Made by a program: the position numbers and the translations under genes. Source: Ferrimonas gelatinilytica (GTDB lineage: Bacteria > Pseudomonadota > Gammaproteobacteria > Enterobacterales > Shewanellaceae). From it: a stretch of DNA of 64,000 bases. Numbering within the stretch: the stretch's first letter is position 1; each line of letters begins with the position of its first letter. The notes under the pieces were generated by a model. That model made no database searches, was not told the origin of the DNA, and saw nothing but the letters and a program-made list of their open reading frames with translations. Location: assembly GCF_039544205.1 (NCBI RefSeq), contig NZ_BAABLF010000029.1, positions 69,123-133,122 on the forward strand. The letters run 5' to 3'. Positions 1-9,640 of this stretch are shown in pieces.

Positions 1-44
1 TGGGCCGGCTCCAGCATGGTGGCGGATACGGTCTCAAAACTCAT
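1..44 (-). CDS. tldD: TldD metalloprotease, N-terminal 14 codons only
   Basis: Partial gene running off the left edge. The visible start, MSFETVSATMLEPA, and its place directly after the yhdP-nit pair fit TldD, the zinc metalloprotease partner of TldE/PmbA that processes peptides such as microcin B17. The ATG overlaps the stop codon of the upstream amidase gene by four bases (ATGA), so the two are probably translationally coupled. The call rests on synteny and a short stretch of protein, so it is moderate. Confidence 0.6.
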   Translation of the reverse strand, partial: MSFETVSATMLEPA

Positions 45-871
45 AGGATCTCGTTCTCATCGTTGTCACCCCCACCCGCATGGCGGCGGTGTTGCTGCAC
101 CGGGATCGCATCCCGGGCCTGTGTGATCAATTCTGGGTCCAGCTTAACACTGATCCGCCCCGGCTCCTCCCCCCCATCGGCGATCACCCGCCCCCAGGGG
201 TCCACCACCAGGCTGTGGCCCCAGGTGCGGCGTCCATCCCTATGAACACCACACTGGTTCGCGGCCAAAAGGTAACACTGGGATTCGATAGCCCGGGCCC
301 GAACCAGCACCTCCCAGTGGGCCTGACCCGTGTTGTAGGTGAAGGCACTGGGCAGCGCAATAATCTCCGCCCCAAGCTCGACCAGTGCAGTAAAAAGTTC
401 CGGGAAGCGCAGATCGTAACAGACCGCCCAGCCAAGGCGACCAAAGGGGGTATCGACCACGCGGACCCCATCGCCAGGGCAGGTGTGGGCACTCTCGTGG
501 TAGCTTTTGCCATCCCCGACCTTGGCGTCGAACATATGGATCTTGTCGTAGCGACCCAGGCGGGTGCCGTCAGGGCCATAGAGGCAGGAGGACGCATAGG
601 CACGGCCATCGCCGGCGGTGATAGGCAGGGTCCCCGCCAGCAGGTAGAGATCAAACTCCCGCGCCATCTGTGCCAGCGCCTGCTGATTGGGCCCCTCATC
701 CGGCTCGGCAAACCGGTTCCAGGGGCCCGCCGCCATATGCAGACACGCCTCCGGCAGGATCACCAGCCGGGGGTCAGGGGTTCGAGCCAGACTCGCCAGT
801 TGGCTCCGGACCCAGGCCAGATCCCGCTCCGGGCTGCCCTGGCTGTTCATCTGCAGCAGGTGACACTCCAT
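41..871 (-). CDS. Nitrilase-superfamily carbon-nitrogen hydrolase (Nit-type amidase)
   Basis: A 276-residue C-N hydrolase. The catalytic triad is visible: Glu41 (LPEACL), Lys110 (YDKIHMFD) and Cys151 (VCYDLRFPE). The spacing and the KIHMFD / CYDLRFPE blocks are those of the Nit1/Nit2-like branch, whose members hydrolyse deaminated glutathione or omega-amides of 2-oxoacids. The exact substrate here is inferred from family only. The start is secured by a strong AGGAGG eight bases upstream. The gene overlaps the 3' end of yhdP by 98 bases and the start of tldD by four, so it belongs to the mre-maf-rng-yhdP transcription unit, a common gammaproteobacterial order. It probably acts in the cytoplasm, as no signal peptide is seen. 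Confidence 0.88.
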   Translation of the reverse strand: MECHLLQMNSQGSPERDLAWVRSQLASLARTPDPRLVILPEACLHMAAGPWNRFAEPDEGPNQQALAQMAREFDLYLLAGTLPITAGDGRAYASSCLYGPDGTRLGRYDKIHMFDAKVGDGKSYHESAHTCPGDGVRVVDTPFGRLGWAVCYDLRFPELFTALVELGAEIIALPSAFTYNTGQAHWEVLVRARAIESQCYLLAANQCGVHRDGRRTWGHSLVVDPWGRVIADGGEEPGRISVKLDPELITQARDAIPVQQHRRHAGGGDNDENEIL

Positions 872-3800
872 CTTTCGCTCCTCCTTGTTCCGGGGCGTCC
901 AGCGCCTCGTTCAACGCTTCCTGGACCGCCTTTGCCTTGGCGCCGGCATCCGCCTCACTGATTGCGGCGCCCGTGGCGGCCTCGGGCAGGGCGATCTCCC
1001 GCTTGGCCCGCTCTACCTCAACCAACTCTGGCTCATCCAGGGTCCCGGTCAGATGGTAACGCAAGCGGGTGATTACCTCGATCACCGGCTCCAGGAACTT
1101 GGAGACCGCGAAAGCCCCCAGTCCGACGGTCCAGGCGCCGGTGCTGAGAAACACCACGGCGGGGACATTGGAGGTCAAAGCCGGGCTGAAGGTGATCTGG
1201 TAATCCAGGGCGCGGGTGTTGAGATCGGTCTGACCGTTGATCCTCATGGTGCCCGCATTGGCGTCCATGACACTGTCGTCGGTCACCAGGACCCCCTGCT
1301 CAAACTGCAGGGTGCCTGCGAAACGGCGAAAGTGCATCCCCTTGGAGAAAACATCACTGAAGTCCAGCGACAGCCGCCGCATCAGGGACTCCAGGCTAAA
1401 GAGCGTCAGCAGACGGGCCCCCCGGTCTGAAACATCACTCATCCGTCCGTCGGTGATCTCGTAATCCAGCTCCCCCTCGAGGGTGGAGAGGTCACTCTGC
1501 CAGGGCGCACCAGGCCAGTGCAGATCGAAGTTCAACGCGGTCCTGGCATCCTCGATCACAGGGGTGAAACCAAACTGGCCGATCAACGCCCCCACATCCG
1601 GGCTGGTCACCTGACCCTCGAAACGGCTCTGCGTGGTTCCCTCCGTTTCGAACCAGCTGCCACTGCCGAGCAATTGATGACTGTCCTGCTGCAGGCTAAG
1701 GAGGGTGATCTCATAGGCGCCGGAGTCCCGGTGCCCCTGAAGCTGCGCCCGCCCCAAGGCGATACCGTTATAGGTCAGCGCTTCAACCGCCACATCCAGC
1801 GCCGGTACCTGGCCAATCATCCGCGGCAACGACAGGTCCGGATCACCGGGCTCCGGTTCGGCGCTGTTGAGGTGCAGATAGTCCGCCTGGATCTGCAGGC
1901 CAAGACCATGGTTTCCCTCCCCCACCAAAGCCTCACCACGCAGCCCTTCACTCTCCAGAGCGATGCCCCATCCATCCCGGTTCGGTTGCGCGGTCAGTGA
2001 CCCTGAACCCAGAGACTGTTCCAGAAGACGCAGTTCATCCGCCCGGATCTGGATCCGATCCAGGGGCGGCAGCAGCGAGCGTCGGGCAGTATCATCCCGG
2101 GACGGAGCTTCGGCAAAAGCACGGATCAGGGGGTCATATTCCGACAGGTCTATCCGGGCGCTCTGCAGCGAGATCAACCCGCTATTGCGCTCGGCCGGTG
2201 TGGGCTCAGCCTGGTCCAGGGCCAGGTGGTAGCGATCAAATCCCGCGCCGTCGGCATAGCTGAGATCCCCGATAAAATGGGCCCGCTCCGCAAGTTGCAG
2301 ATACAGCTCGCTGCCCTCCTTGTCACCGGTCAGCGCCAGCGTCGCCGACCAGGGCTGATCCGACTCCTTGTAGAGAACGCCGGGCAGCCCCAGCTTCAAC
2401 CCGGTCAGCTCAGAGTGGATCTCGGCCTGGTAGTCGAGGCTTTCCGAGCCCAAGCGTAGGGCCAACTGGCCATCGAGACGGGTGCCCCCGGTGATAAAGG
2501 GGTCCAGCGGCGTCTGCAAGGCGGGCGGGATCCGCTGCTGCTGCCAATGGCTGGTAAAGTCGATGTCGATGCCGTAGTCCTCCCCCCGGGATCCCCCCCG
2601 CAGGGCCAGCTCCGTGGGCTGGTTGTAGATCCGGGCCATCAGCGCATCCGCCTCGATATCACTGTTGCTAAAGCGCAGCTCACCCCGCACCTGCTCAAGA
2701 TCCAGGTCCAGGGTGCTCAGGTGCACCGGCGTGTCCCAAAACGCCAACCGCCCCTTGACCACGTTGGACTGATCCGCCACTTCGGAGCCCAGTGGAAAAG
2801 TCATATCCAGCGACAGCGGCACAGGGGCCTGGAGCTGAACCTGTTCCAGGGTACCCAGCACCGTCGGTGCCAGGAAGGTCCCCCCCAGCACCGCTTCAGC
2901 CATTGAGGGCTCCGCCAACAGGCTGCCCTCCACCGACAGGGTGGCACTACGGTCCAGAGTGGGGATCGTCACATGGGCCCCCTCGATAGTCACTCCGGCC
3001 AAGGTGGCACGCGCGACCTGCAGATCCATGCTCTCATTGGCAAAGCGGGCCATGAGGGTGGCGTCGGTCACCGCCGGCCACTGCTCGAGGAAATCAAACT
3101 CCAACCCCTCCAGGGTGAAACCGGCGAGGAAGCGCCCGCTGTCATCACGATAGGGGTAGCCCCCCAGCTCGCCGTGCCAGATCAGCTGCACATTGTCGCT
3201 GCGACCCGCCCGCAGTGCGCCGGCCAGGTACTCCGACAGCCCCTCGCCCATAGCACGACGGGGGAAGTAGTGTCCCGCCTCACCGGCCCGGTGCAGGGCG
3301 ACCCGACTCATCAGTTGCAGGCGGCTGGCTCCCTCAGCGGGCAGTGCCAGCGCGGCACTGAGTTGCGCACTGAGATCATCGTTGGTCAGGGCGAGATCCG
3401 GGATCCGCAGCAGTGACTGCTCCGGCAGCCACTCTGCCGACAGCGACAACTTTGACAGCTGCAGCGGCTCTGGCCACTGTGCCGGCCAGTCCAGCGCCAG
3501 GGGCTGCGCCTCCAGGCTCAACCGGGTCCACTCCGGCTGCCAGTAAAGCTCACCGCTGAGGCCCTCGAGTCCGGGCAGTCCGGCGGCGGCCTCCCAGCCA
3601 AGCCCATCAAAGGGCAGCGTCAGCCGCCACTGCGATGCCTGCTGCTGCAGCTGCAAGGGGCCGAGCGTACCCTCCGCCGGGGTCGCCATCAGGGCCGCCA
3701 GCTGCTCCGCCGTCAGCCCCGGTGCCAATGCCAGCAAGGGTTGCAGGCCCCACAAGGGGAGCCGATCCAGCCAGAGACGCAGGTCGCCACTTTGATGGCG

Positions 3801-4778
3801 CAGGGCAAACGCACTTTGCGGCCACGCCACCCCATCGCTGACCAGCTGGAGCGCCTGGCTCTGCAGTTCACCGCCGCTTCCCACCGGGCGCCACTGCAGT
3901 CGGCCCTGTGAGATCGACAACTCATGGGTCTGCTCCTCCAGATGCCAGCTGAAACTGCTCCCATCCAGTTGAAGCTGGATCAAGCCGGGTCCCTCGGGGC
4001 CGATGCTGGCCCAGGCCTGCAGGTTGAGAACCCCTTCACTGTGATAGGGGTTCTCGTCCAGGCGACGGGCCAGCCAGTCCCCAAGATCCAGCTGTTCCGC
4101 GTTCAGGTAAGCCCGCCCCTTCAACCCCAGCGGATCGGCACTGGACAGTTCGATCGCCACCGTCAGTTGTTCATCGTCCCGCAGCGCTTCATCCAGGTAG
4201 ATGTGCCCCACCCCGAGGTGACGCTGGCCACGGTTTTGCCACTTCAGCTCAGAGAGGTGTATCGGCGCCAGGGCATGACCCTGCCAGTTCAGGCGGGCGG
4301 AAACCGCTTCGATGCTCAGATCGCCCAGCTGGTAAAGGAAGAGGTCCCGTAGGGGGGTTAGCTTGCCCCACTCCATCTCGGGTTCGCCGCCCCCCTGAAG
4401 GTCAAGCTCAAGGTCCAGTCCCTGGATCCGGATCTGTTTAAGCTGGGGACTCAGAGTGGAGAGCGTGGCCCAAAAATCCAGCTGCAGCTCGATCTGGGCT
4501 ACCGAGAACTCGGCATTCACGCCCTCCTGGGGAGGAAGACTCAGGCCCCGCAGGGTGAGATGGGGTCCGCCATGGGCCCAGCCGGCACCCAGGCTTTCCA
4601 GCGCCAGTTCAAGCTCAAGCCGCTGCTCGGCCCAGGAGAGAATTTCGCTGCGGATCCCATCCACCTGGGGCAGCAGGCTGCGCGCCAGGCTCATGGTGAG
4701 GGCCAAAACCGCCAGTGCCGCGACAAAACCGTACCAGCACCAACGGCCGACACGGCGGCACAGCGGCAATCCGATCAC
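774..4778 (-). CDS. yhdP: YhdP family AsmA-like phospholipid transport protein
   Basis: A 1334-residue protein of the AsmA-like/YhdP family, close to the usual length of about 1270. One N-terminal membrane helix (about residues 14-32) anchors a very long periplasmic part rich in beta-strand segments; the C-terminal block around residues 1100-1260 (LNFDLHWPGAPW, FRRFAGTLQFEQGVL, ALDYQITFSPALTSNVPA) is the most conserved. In E. coli YhdP, TamB and YdbH bridge inner and outer membrane and move phospholipids to the outer membrane. Translation starts at a GTG that overlaps the rng stop codon (GTGA), so it is coupled to RNase G. The Pro/Gly-rich C-terminal tail is not conserved and overlaps the next gene. 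Confidence 0.93.
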   Translation of the reverse strand: MIGLPLCRRVGRWCWYGFVAALAVLALTMSLARSLLPQVDGIRSEILSWAEQRLELELALESLGAGWAHGGPHLTLRGLSLPPQEGVNAEFSVAQIELQLDFWATLSTLSPQLKQIRIQGLDLELDLQGGGEPEMEWGKLTPLRDLFLYQLGDLSIEAVSARLNWQGHALAPIHLSELKWQNRGQRHLGVGHIYLDEALRDDEQLTVAIELSSADPLGLKGRAYLNAEQLDLGDWLARRLDENPYHSEGVLNLQAWASIGPEGPGLIQLQLDGSSFSWHLEEQTHELSISQGRLQWRPVGSGGELQSQALQLVSDGVAWPQSAFALRHQSGDLRLWLDRLPLWGLQPLLALAPGLTAEQLAALMATPAEGTLGPLQLQQQASQWRLTLPFDGLGWEAAAGLPGLEGLSGELYWQPEWTRLSLEAQPLALDWPAQWPEPLQLSKLSLSAEWLPEQSLLRIPDLALTNDDLSAQLSAALALPAEGASRLQLMSRVALHRAGEAGHYFPRRAMGEGLSEYLAGALRAGRSDNVQLIWHGELGGYPYRDDSGRFLAGFTLEGLEFDFLEQWPAVTDATLMARFANESMDLQVARATLAGVTIEGAHVTIPTLDRSATLSVEGSLLAEPSMAEAVLGGTFLAPTVLGTLEQVQLQAPVPLSLDMTFPLGSEVADQSNVVKGRLAFWDTPVHLSTLDLDLEQVRGELRFSNSDIEADALMARIYNQPTELALRGGSRGEDYGIDIDFTSHWQQQRIPPALQTPLDPFITGGTRLDGQLALRLGSESLDYQAEIHSELTGLKLGLPGVLYKESDQPWSATLALTGDKEGSELYLQLAERAHFIGDLSYADGAGFDRYHLALDQAEPTPAERNSGLISLQSARIDLSEYDPLIRAFAEAPSRDDTARRSLLPPLDRIQIRADELRLLEQSLGSGSLTAQPNRDGWGIALESEGLRGEALVGEGNHGLGLQIQADYLHLNSAEPEPGDPDLSLPRMIGQVPALDVAVEALTYNGIALGRAQLQGHRDSGAYEITLLSLQQDSHQLLGSGSWFETEGTTQSRFEGQVTSPDVGALIGQFGFTPVIEDARTALNFDLHWPGAPWQSDLSTLEGELDYEITDGRMSDVSDRGARLLTLFSLESLMRRLSLDFSDVFSKGMHFRRFAGTLQFEQGVLVTDDSVMDANAGTMRINGQTDLNTRALDYQITFSPALTSNVPAVVFLSTGAWTVGLGAFAVSKFLEPVIEVITRLRYHLTGTLDEPELVEVERAKREIALPEAATGAAISEADAGAKAKAVQEALNEALDAPEQGGAKDGVSPAADEQPGQPGAGSGLGPEPTGESGSNP

Positions 4779-6283
4779 ATCATCACCACATCAAACTTAT
4801 CCTGGGCGTAGAGGGGCTCCGGCTTCACCTTGACTCGCTTACCCATAAACAGTTCCAGCTCGGCCAGGCTGTGGGCCTCGTCCCCCTCCAGCAGTGTCTG
4901 GACCGAGGGGGCGACATACACCACGAACTCATCAACGTCGTAGGCGCGATCCACCCGGATAATCTCCCGGTAGAGCTCATAGCAAACGGTTTCCGCGGTT
5001 TTCAACTGTCCGGTTCCCCGGCACGAGGGGCACTCACTGCACAGCACATGCTCCAGGCTCTCGCGGGTCCGCTTGCGGGTCATCTCCACCAGCCCCAGCT
5101 GGGAGATCCCACTGATGCTGCTCTTGACCCTGTCCTGGGCCAGGGCCAGTTCGAGGGAGTGCAGCACCCGCTGCTTATGCTCCTCGGTCATCATGTCGAT
5201 GAAATCGATGATGATGATCCCACCCAGGTTACGCAGTCGCAGCTGCCGGGCGATCGCCTGGGTCGCTTCCTGGTTGGTGTTAAAGATGGTCTCTTCCAGA
5301 TTGCGGTGGCCCACGAAGGCGCCGGTATTGATGTCGATGGTGGTCATCGCTTCGGTCTGATCGATGATCAGGTAACCGCCGGATTTCAGCTCTACCTTGC
5401 GCTGCAACGCACGCTGGATCTCATTCTCCACATCGAAAAGATCGAAGATCGGCACCGTCCCCCGGTAGAGCTCCACCACAGGCGCAACCTCCGGCATGAA
5501 CTCACTGATGAACTCACTCAGAGCCTCGAACACCATCTGGGAGTCGGTCTGCACCTTGTCCAGAGTACCGGCAGCCATGTCACGGACGATACGCAGCGGC
5601 AGTGAGGGCTCCTCGTAGAGGCGCTGCACCGTTTTGCCGGGACGACGACGGCGCTCCAGCACCTTACGCCAGACCCTGCGCAGGAAGGCCGCATCGTGAG
5701 CCAGCTCCTCCTCGGAGGCGTTTTCCGCCGCGGTGCGAATAATGAAGCCACCGTCCCGATCCACGAACTGGCCAACGATATCCTTGAGTCGATCCCGCTC
5801 GGCGGGATCTTCCACTCGCTGTGAGACGCCCACATGAGAGGAACCCGGCATGAACACCAGGTAGCGGGAAGGCAGCGTGATGTCGGTGGTCAGTCGGGCG
5901 CCCTTGGTGCCCAGGGGGTCTTTAACCACCTGTACCATGATGTCCTGCCCCTGGCGGACCAGGGAGGCGATATCTTCACTGCGAAACTGCTTGGCTTCGC
6001 TGACGTCGACACACTCGGTATGGGGAACGATGTCGGAGGCGTGGAGGAAGGCGGCCCGCTCATGGCCGATGTCGACAAAGGCGGCCTGCATCCCCGGCAA
6101 TACCCGGGTGACCTTGCCGCGGTAGATGTTGCCGACGATACCCCGCTTGGTGCTGCGCTCAATATGCACCTCCTGCAGCATGCCATGTTCCACCAGCGCC
6201 ACCCGGATCTCCGTGGGTGAGCTGTTGATCAGCAGTTCCGCGCTGACCCCCGAAAGGGTGGAAGAACGTCCTGCATGAGGCAT
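4775..6283 (-). CDS. rng: Ribonuclease G
   Basis: A 502-residue RNase E/G family endoribonuclease that in E. coli matures the 5' end of 16S rRNA and decays some mRNAs. It matches E. coli Rng almost throughout: an S1 domain with GIVGNIYRGKVTRVLPGM, the catalytic DNase I-like region with IDINTGAFVG and IIIIDFIDM, and the zinc-link cysteines in CSECPSCRG that hold the dimer. The ATG at 6283 has GGAG eight bases upstream; about 12 residues precede the usual SAELLIN start. It lies six bases after maf and overlaps yhdP by four bases. It acts in the cytoplasm and needs Mg2+. No RNase E-like C-terminal scaffold is present, which separates it from Rne. Confidence 0.96.
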   Translation of the reverse strand: MPHAGRSSTLSGVSAELLINSSPTEIRVALVEHGMLQEVHIERSTKRGIVGNIYRGKVTRVLPGMQAAFVDIGHERAAFLHASDIVPHTECVDVSEAKQFRSEDIASLVRQGQDIMVQVVKDPLGTKGARLTTDITLPSRYLVFMPGSSHVGVSQRVEDPAERDRLKDIVGQFVDRDGGFIIRTAAENASEEELAHDAAFLRRVWRKVLERRRRPGKTVQRLYEEPSLPLRIVRDMAAGTLDKVQTDSQMVFEALSEFISEFMPEVAPVVELYRGTVPIFDLFDVENEIQRALQRKVELKSGGYLIIDQTEAMTTIDINTGAFVGHRNLEETIFNTNQEATQAIARQLRLRNLGGIIIIDFIDMMTEEHKQRVLHSLELALAQDRVKSSISGISQLGLVEMTRKRTRESLEHVLCSECPSCRGTGQLKTAETVCYELYREIIRVDRAYDVDEFVVYVAPSVQTLLEGDEAHSLAELELFMGKRVKVKPEPLYAQDKFDVVMM

Positions 6284-6288
6284 CGACT

Positions 6289-6852
6289 TTACTCCGCTGT
6301 CATCTGTTCAATTAATTCCCGGGTCTCCACCAGCGGCAGACCCACCACGGCACTGTAGCTGCCCTCGATGGCCCGGACAAAGTTTCCGCCCAGGCCTTGG
6401 ATGCCGTAGCCACCGGCCTTATCCGCAGGCTCTCCGGTACGCCAGTAGTCGAGCATCTGAGTCTCACTGAGGGGGCAGAAGATCACCTTGGTCGAGACCA
6501 GGGTATCCCGGCATCTCCCTGGCCCCGCCAGGGCAACGGCGGTCATCACCCGGTGGCTGCGGCCGGAAAGGGCACGCAACATCGCCAGCCCATCCGCTTG
6601 GTCCGCCGGCTTCCCCAGTAGCTGCCCATCCTGCACCACGATGGTGTCGGATCCCAGCACCCAACTGTCCGGCTCACACAGGGCCCGGCCGGCTTCGGCT
6701 TTCTCCCGGGCCATCCGGGCCACGTACGCCTCCGGCGTCTCAGCGGGCCGAGGCGTCTCATCAATGTCCGGCGCCACCACGGAGAAGCGATAACCCAGTT
6801 GGGCCAGCAGCGCCTGGCGGCGGGGCGAGGAGGAGGCCAAACACAGCTTCAT
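6289..6852 (-). CDS. maf: Maf-like nucleoside triphosphate pyrophosphatase (YhdE type)
   Basis: A 187-residue Maf/Ham1-fold protein that hydrolyses non-canonical or excess NTPs to NMP and pyrophosphate; YhdE-type members prefer dTTP and UTP. Family marks are the N-terminal LASSSPRRQ phosphate-binding loop, DIDET, the LGSDTIVV segment with the catalytic Asp, and AGGYGIQG near the C terminus. The ATG has GAGG five bases upstream. It sits between mreD (two bases away) and rng, the position of yhdE in E. coli. YhdE overexpression affects septation in other bacteria, so the link with mre genes may be functional, but that is inference. Confidence 0.93.
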   Translation of the reverse strand: MKLCLASSSPRRQALLAQLGYRFSVVAPDIDETPRPAETPEAYVARMAREKAEAGRALCEPDSWVLGSDTIVVQDGQLLGKPADQADGLAMLRALSGRSHRVMTAVALAGPGRCRDTLVSTKVIFCPLSETQMLDYWRTGEPADKAGGYGIQGLGGNFVRAIEGSYSAVVGLPLVETRELIEQMTAE

Positions 6853-6854
6853 GG

Positions 6855-7346
6855 CTACCTCACCCGGAACCGGCGGCGAACCCGGCCCAACAGCCAGTAG
6901 ACCCAGGGCCAGAGCAGGGGTGTCACCAGCACCGGCCGGAAGTAGACCATATCAATATGCACCTTGGGGTTCGCCAGGTATTCCGCCCAAAACACCGTCA
7001 GGTGCAGGACCAACGAGAGGCTGGCGACAACCAGCACCTGATGGATAAGGGCAAAGTGGCGCAGCTTCTGGTACTGCATCGCCACCACGTAGGCCACGAT
7101 GGAAAACGCCAGCCCCCGTACCCCCAAAGTTCCCCCGACCAGGATATCCAGCAGGACTCCGAGAAGGCAGGCGGAGAGGATGTTGAAGCGGTGGGGCATC
7201 ACCAGCACCCAGTAAACCATCAACAGGAGTACCCAGTCCGGACGCCAGGAGATCAGCTCCTGCGGCAGCGGCATGACTTGCAACAGGGTCGCGGCCAACA
7301 GGGTTAGCCAGATCACCGGGCGGCCAACGGCTCTATCCATATTCAT
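6855..7346 (-). CDS. mreD: Rod shape-determining protein MreD
   Basis: A 163-residue integral membrane protein with five to six hydrophobic segments, as in MreD of other gammaproteobacteria (about 160 residues). It is part of the elongasome with MreB, MreC, RodA and PBP2, which places lateral wall synthesis. The start chosen at 7346 overlaps the mreC stop codon (ATGA) and has AGGAGG four bases upstream; an ATG six bases later (7340) has a ten-base spacer and is an alternative. It carries the usual WRPDW and GVLLDILVGG motifs. Confidence 0.92.
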   Translation of the reverse strand: MNMDRAVGRPVIWLTLLAATLLQVMPLPQELISWRPDWVLLLMVYWVLVMPHRFNILSACLLGVLLDILVGGTLGVRGLAFSIVAYVVAMQYQKLRHFALIHQVLVVASLSLVLHLTVFWAEYLANPKVHIDMVYFRPVLVTPLLWPWVYWLLGRVRRRFRVR

Positions 7347-8161
7347 CCCTCCTCCTGGTTCCACAACAGCAGCAGGTAACGAATCCGGTCCAGATCCGCG
7401 ATCGGCTCCGCCTTGACCAAGGCAAAGGCCTGACCGGCGATGCGATCGACCTGAGTGATCTTGGCCACCGGGTAGCCTTCGGGGAAACGTCCCCCAAGAC
7501 CGGAGGTGTTCAGCAGATCCCCCACCTGGATATCGACGTTCATCGCCAGGTGAGGCAGTTCCAGCTCATTGCTGTGCCCGCTGCCGTGTGCCACCGCACG
7601 GATGTCATTGCGGGCGACACGCACCGGCACCGCATGGGTGAGGTCGGAGATCAGAAGCACCCGGGCGTTCGCCTGACTCACCTCGACCACCTGACCCACG
7701 ACGCCGTTGTTATCCAGCACCGGCTGACCAACGTAGACCCCCTGCAGCGCCCCCTTGTCGATCAGCACCAGGTGCTTGAAGGGGTCTTGGTCCACCGCCA
7801 TCACTTCCGCCACCATGCGGCGGGAGTCGAGGCTGGCGGGGGCATCCAGCAAACTGCGAAGACGCTGATTCTCCTGCTCCAGGTGTTCCATCCGCTGCAA
7901 ACGCTCACTGATCAACAGCTGCTCCTGCTGCATCCGGCGATTCTGCTCCAGCAACTGTTGACGGCTGGAGAGATTCTCCGAGGTAATGTCGATCAGCATC
8001 GACGGCAGCGCCGCCATGTACTGCAACGGGCTCACCAAGGTCGCCAGGGCAGAACGCAACGGCGTCAGCTGCTGGTTAAAAATGATCAGGCCGAGAGACA
8101 GCAGTACCGCCATGGTTAGGCGGTACTGCGGTGAAAGTCCCCGGAGGAAAAACGGCTTCAT
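7343..8161 (-). CDS. mreC: Cell shape-determining protein MreC
   Basis: A 272-residue bitopic protein: a membrane helix at about residues 15-33, a coiled coil at about 60-105 (many Gln, Glu and Leu residues) and two beta-barrel domains with the family motifs VLIDKGALQGVYVGQPVL, GVVGQV and SDLTHAVPVR. MreC binds PBP2 and the MreB filament system and activates wall elongation. Length is normal but it lacks the long C-terminal tail seen in some relatives. It is 16 bases downstream of mreB and overlaps mreD by four bases, so mreBCD are co-transcribed. Confidence 0.95.
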   Translation of the reverse strand: MKPFFLRGLSPQYRLTMAVLLSLGLIIFNQQLTPLRSALATLVSPLQYMAALPSMLIDITSENLSSRQQLLEQNRRMQQEQLLISERLQRMEHLEQENQRLRSLLDAPASLDSRRMVAEVMAVDQDPFKHLVLIDKGALQGVYVGQPVLDNNGVVGQVVEVSQANARVLLISDLTHAVPVRVARNDIRAVAHGSGHSNELELPHLAMNVDIQVGDLLNTSGLGGRFPEGYPVAKITQVDRIAGQAFALVKAEPIADLDRIRYLLLLWNQEEG

Positions 8162-8177
8162 CGCCTGTCAGGAGTCC

Positions 8178-9221
8178 TTATTCGTCGGAGAATAGATCAC
8201 CGCCGTGCATGTCGATCATCTCCAACGCCTTGCCGCCACCACGGGCCACACAGGTCAGAGGATCATCGGCAATCACCACGGGGATCCCGGTCTCTTCCTG
8301 CAGCAGGCGATCCAGATCGCGCACCAGCGCACCACCACCGGTCAGCACCATGCCGCGCTCGGAGATGTCGGAAGCCAGTTCCGGCGGAGACTGCTCAAGG
8401 GCGGTCATCACTGCGGAGACGATGCCGGACAGGGGCTCCTGCAGGGCTTCGAGAATTTCGTTGGAGTTCAGGGTAAAGCTACGCGGCACCCCTTCGGCCA
8501 GGTTACGGCCGCGAACCTCGATCTCACGCACCTCGTCACCGGGGTACGCGGAACCGATCTCGTGCTTGATCCGCTCTGCGGTGGCTTCGCCAATCAGGCT
8601 GCCGTAGTTGCGGCGCACGTAGTTGACGATGGCCTCATCGAACTTGTCACCACCGATCCGCACGGAGGAGGAGTAGACCACCCCATTCAGAGAGATGATC
8701 GCCACCTCGGTGGTACCGCCACCGATATCCACCACCATGGAACCTGTGGCTTCGGAGACCGGCAGACCGGCACCGATGGCCGCGGCCATGGGCTCGTCAA
8801 TCAAATACACTTCGCGGGCGCCCGCACCGGCAGCGGACTCCTTGATGGCGCGGCGCTCAACCTGGGTGGAACCGCAGGGTACGCAAACCAGCACACGGGG
8901 GCTGGGGCGGAAAACGCCGCTGTTGTGCACCTGCTTGATGAAGTGCTGAAGCATCTTCTCGGTGACGTAAAAATCAGCGATCACACCATCCTTCATCGGT
9001 CGGATGGCGGTGATGTTGCCGGGCGTCCGGCCCAACATCTGTTTGGCGTCATGGCCAACGGCAGCAACGCTTTTAGGTCCGGAAGCCCTTTCCTGACGGA
9101 TCGCAACGACTGAAGGTTCGTTGAGAACGATACCCTGTTCTTTAACGTAAATCAGGGTGTTAGCAGTCCCCAGATCGATAGATAGGTCGTTGGAAAACAG
9201 ACCACGAATTTTCTTAAACAT
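8178..9221 (-). CDS. mreB: Rod shape-determining actin homologue MreB
   Basis: A 347-residue bacterial actin. It shows the phosphate 1 loop DLGTANTLIY near the N terminus, the DIGGGTTE phosphate 2 loop and VLTGGGALVRDLD near the C terminus, plus the amphipathic start MFKKIRGLFSNDLS that binds the membrane. The start at 9221 is chosen because homologues begin with MFKK; an open frame reaches 40 codons further upstream but that part is not conserved. The protein forms curved filaments under the inner membrane and guides wall synthesis. It leads the mreBCD operon; a plausible sigma-70 promoter lies about 50-75 bases upstream. Confidence 0.97.
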   Translation of the reverse strand: MFKKIRGLFSNDLSIDLGTANTLIYVKEQGIVLNEPSVVAIRQERASGPKSVAAVGHDAKQMLGRTPGNITAIRPMKDGVIADFYVTEKMLQHFIKQVHNSGVFRPSPRVLVCVPCGSTQVERRAIKESAAGAGAREVYLIDEPMAAAIGAGLPVSEATGSMVVDIGGGTTEVAIISLNGVVYSSSVRIGGDKFDEAIVNYVRRNYGSLIGEATAERIKHEIGSAYPGDEVREIEVRGRNLAEGVPRSFTLNSNEILEALQEPLSGIVSAVMTALEQSPPELASDISERGMVLTGGGALVRDLDRLLQEETGIPVVIADDPLTCVARGGGKALEMIDMHGGDLFSDE

Positions 9222-9640
9222 GTACCAGACCCGTAAGTAGACACTGAGGGGAGGGGGGGAAATTGAGCACACTTTACCAACGCCCCATCGGTTCCACAAG
9301 CCAGTTCTGCTCTGGCTTGCGGGGGATCTGACCGGGTTCAAATAGCGTCAGGAAGTTGGCGTGAGCCGGAGAAGGGCAGCCGCGCTGCAATCACGGGTAA
9401 GATTAAGCCGCTCAGTTCTTTATCATACCGCCAAGCTCCCACTCTCACCCTAGGAGCAAGCGCTGCTTTTTTGTACGCAAGGATGCGCCCCCCCCCCGGT
9501 AAGAAAGCCGCTTCGCTGACTGGCAAAGCAAACCCCATCGCCCGCAGCTGCTCCTCGGGAAGAGCCGAGCCCCTTAGGCCGGGTAGGAACAACTGAGATC
9601 GGTGCAGAACCTGGTACAAGGGGTTAGCCGATCTTCCTAC
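9222..9640. other. mreB upstream region without a convincing gene
   Basis: About 420 bases between csrD and mreB. They contain the likely mreB promoter, a perfect 7-bp inverted repeat AAGCCAG / CTGGCTT at 9299-9319, and a run of ten C residues near 9488. A 93-codon open frame (9338-9619, minus) has no recognisable motif, no good ribosome site and a composition like random GC-rich sequence, so it is not called. Confidence 0.5.
9271..9299 (-). promoter_or_regulatory. Possible sigma-70 promoter of mreBCD
   Basis: On the minus strand TTGTGG (9294-9299) and TAAAGT (9271-9276) are 17 bases apart, about 50 bases before the mreB start codon. Both hexamers are imperfect, so this is a candidate only. 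Confidence 0.3.

Noticed and set aside
9338..9619. A 93-codon gene between csrD and mreB
   Set aside because: No ribosome site, no motif and no protein-like composition; it covers the mreB promoter region.
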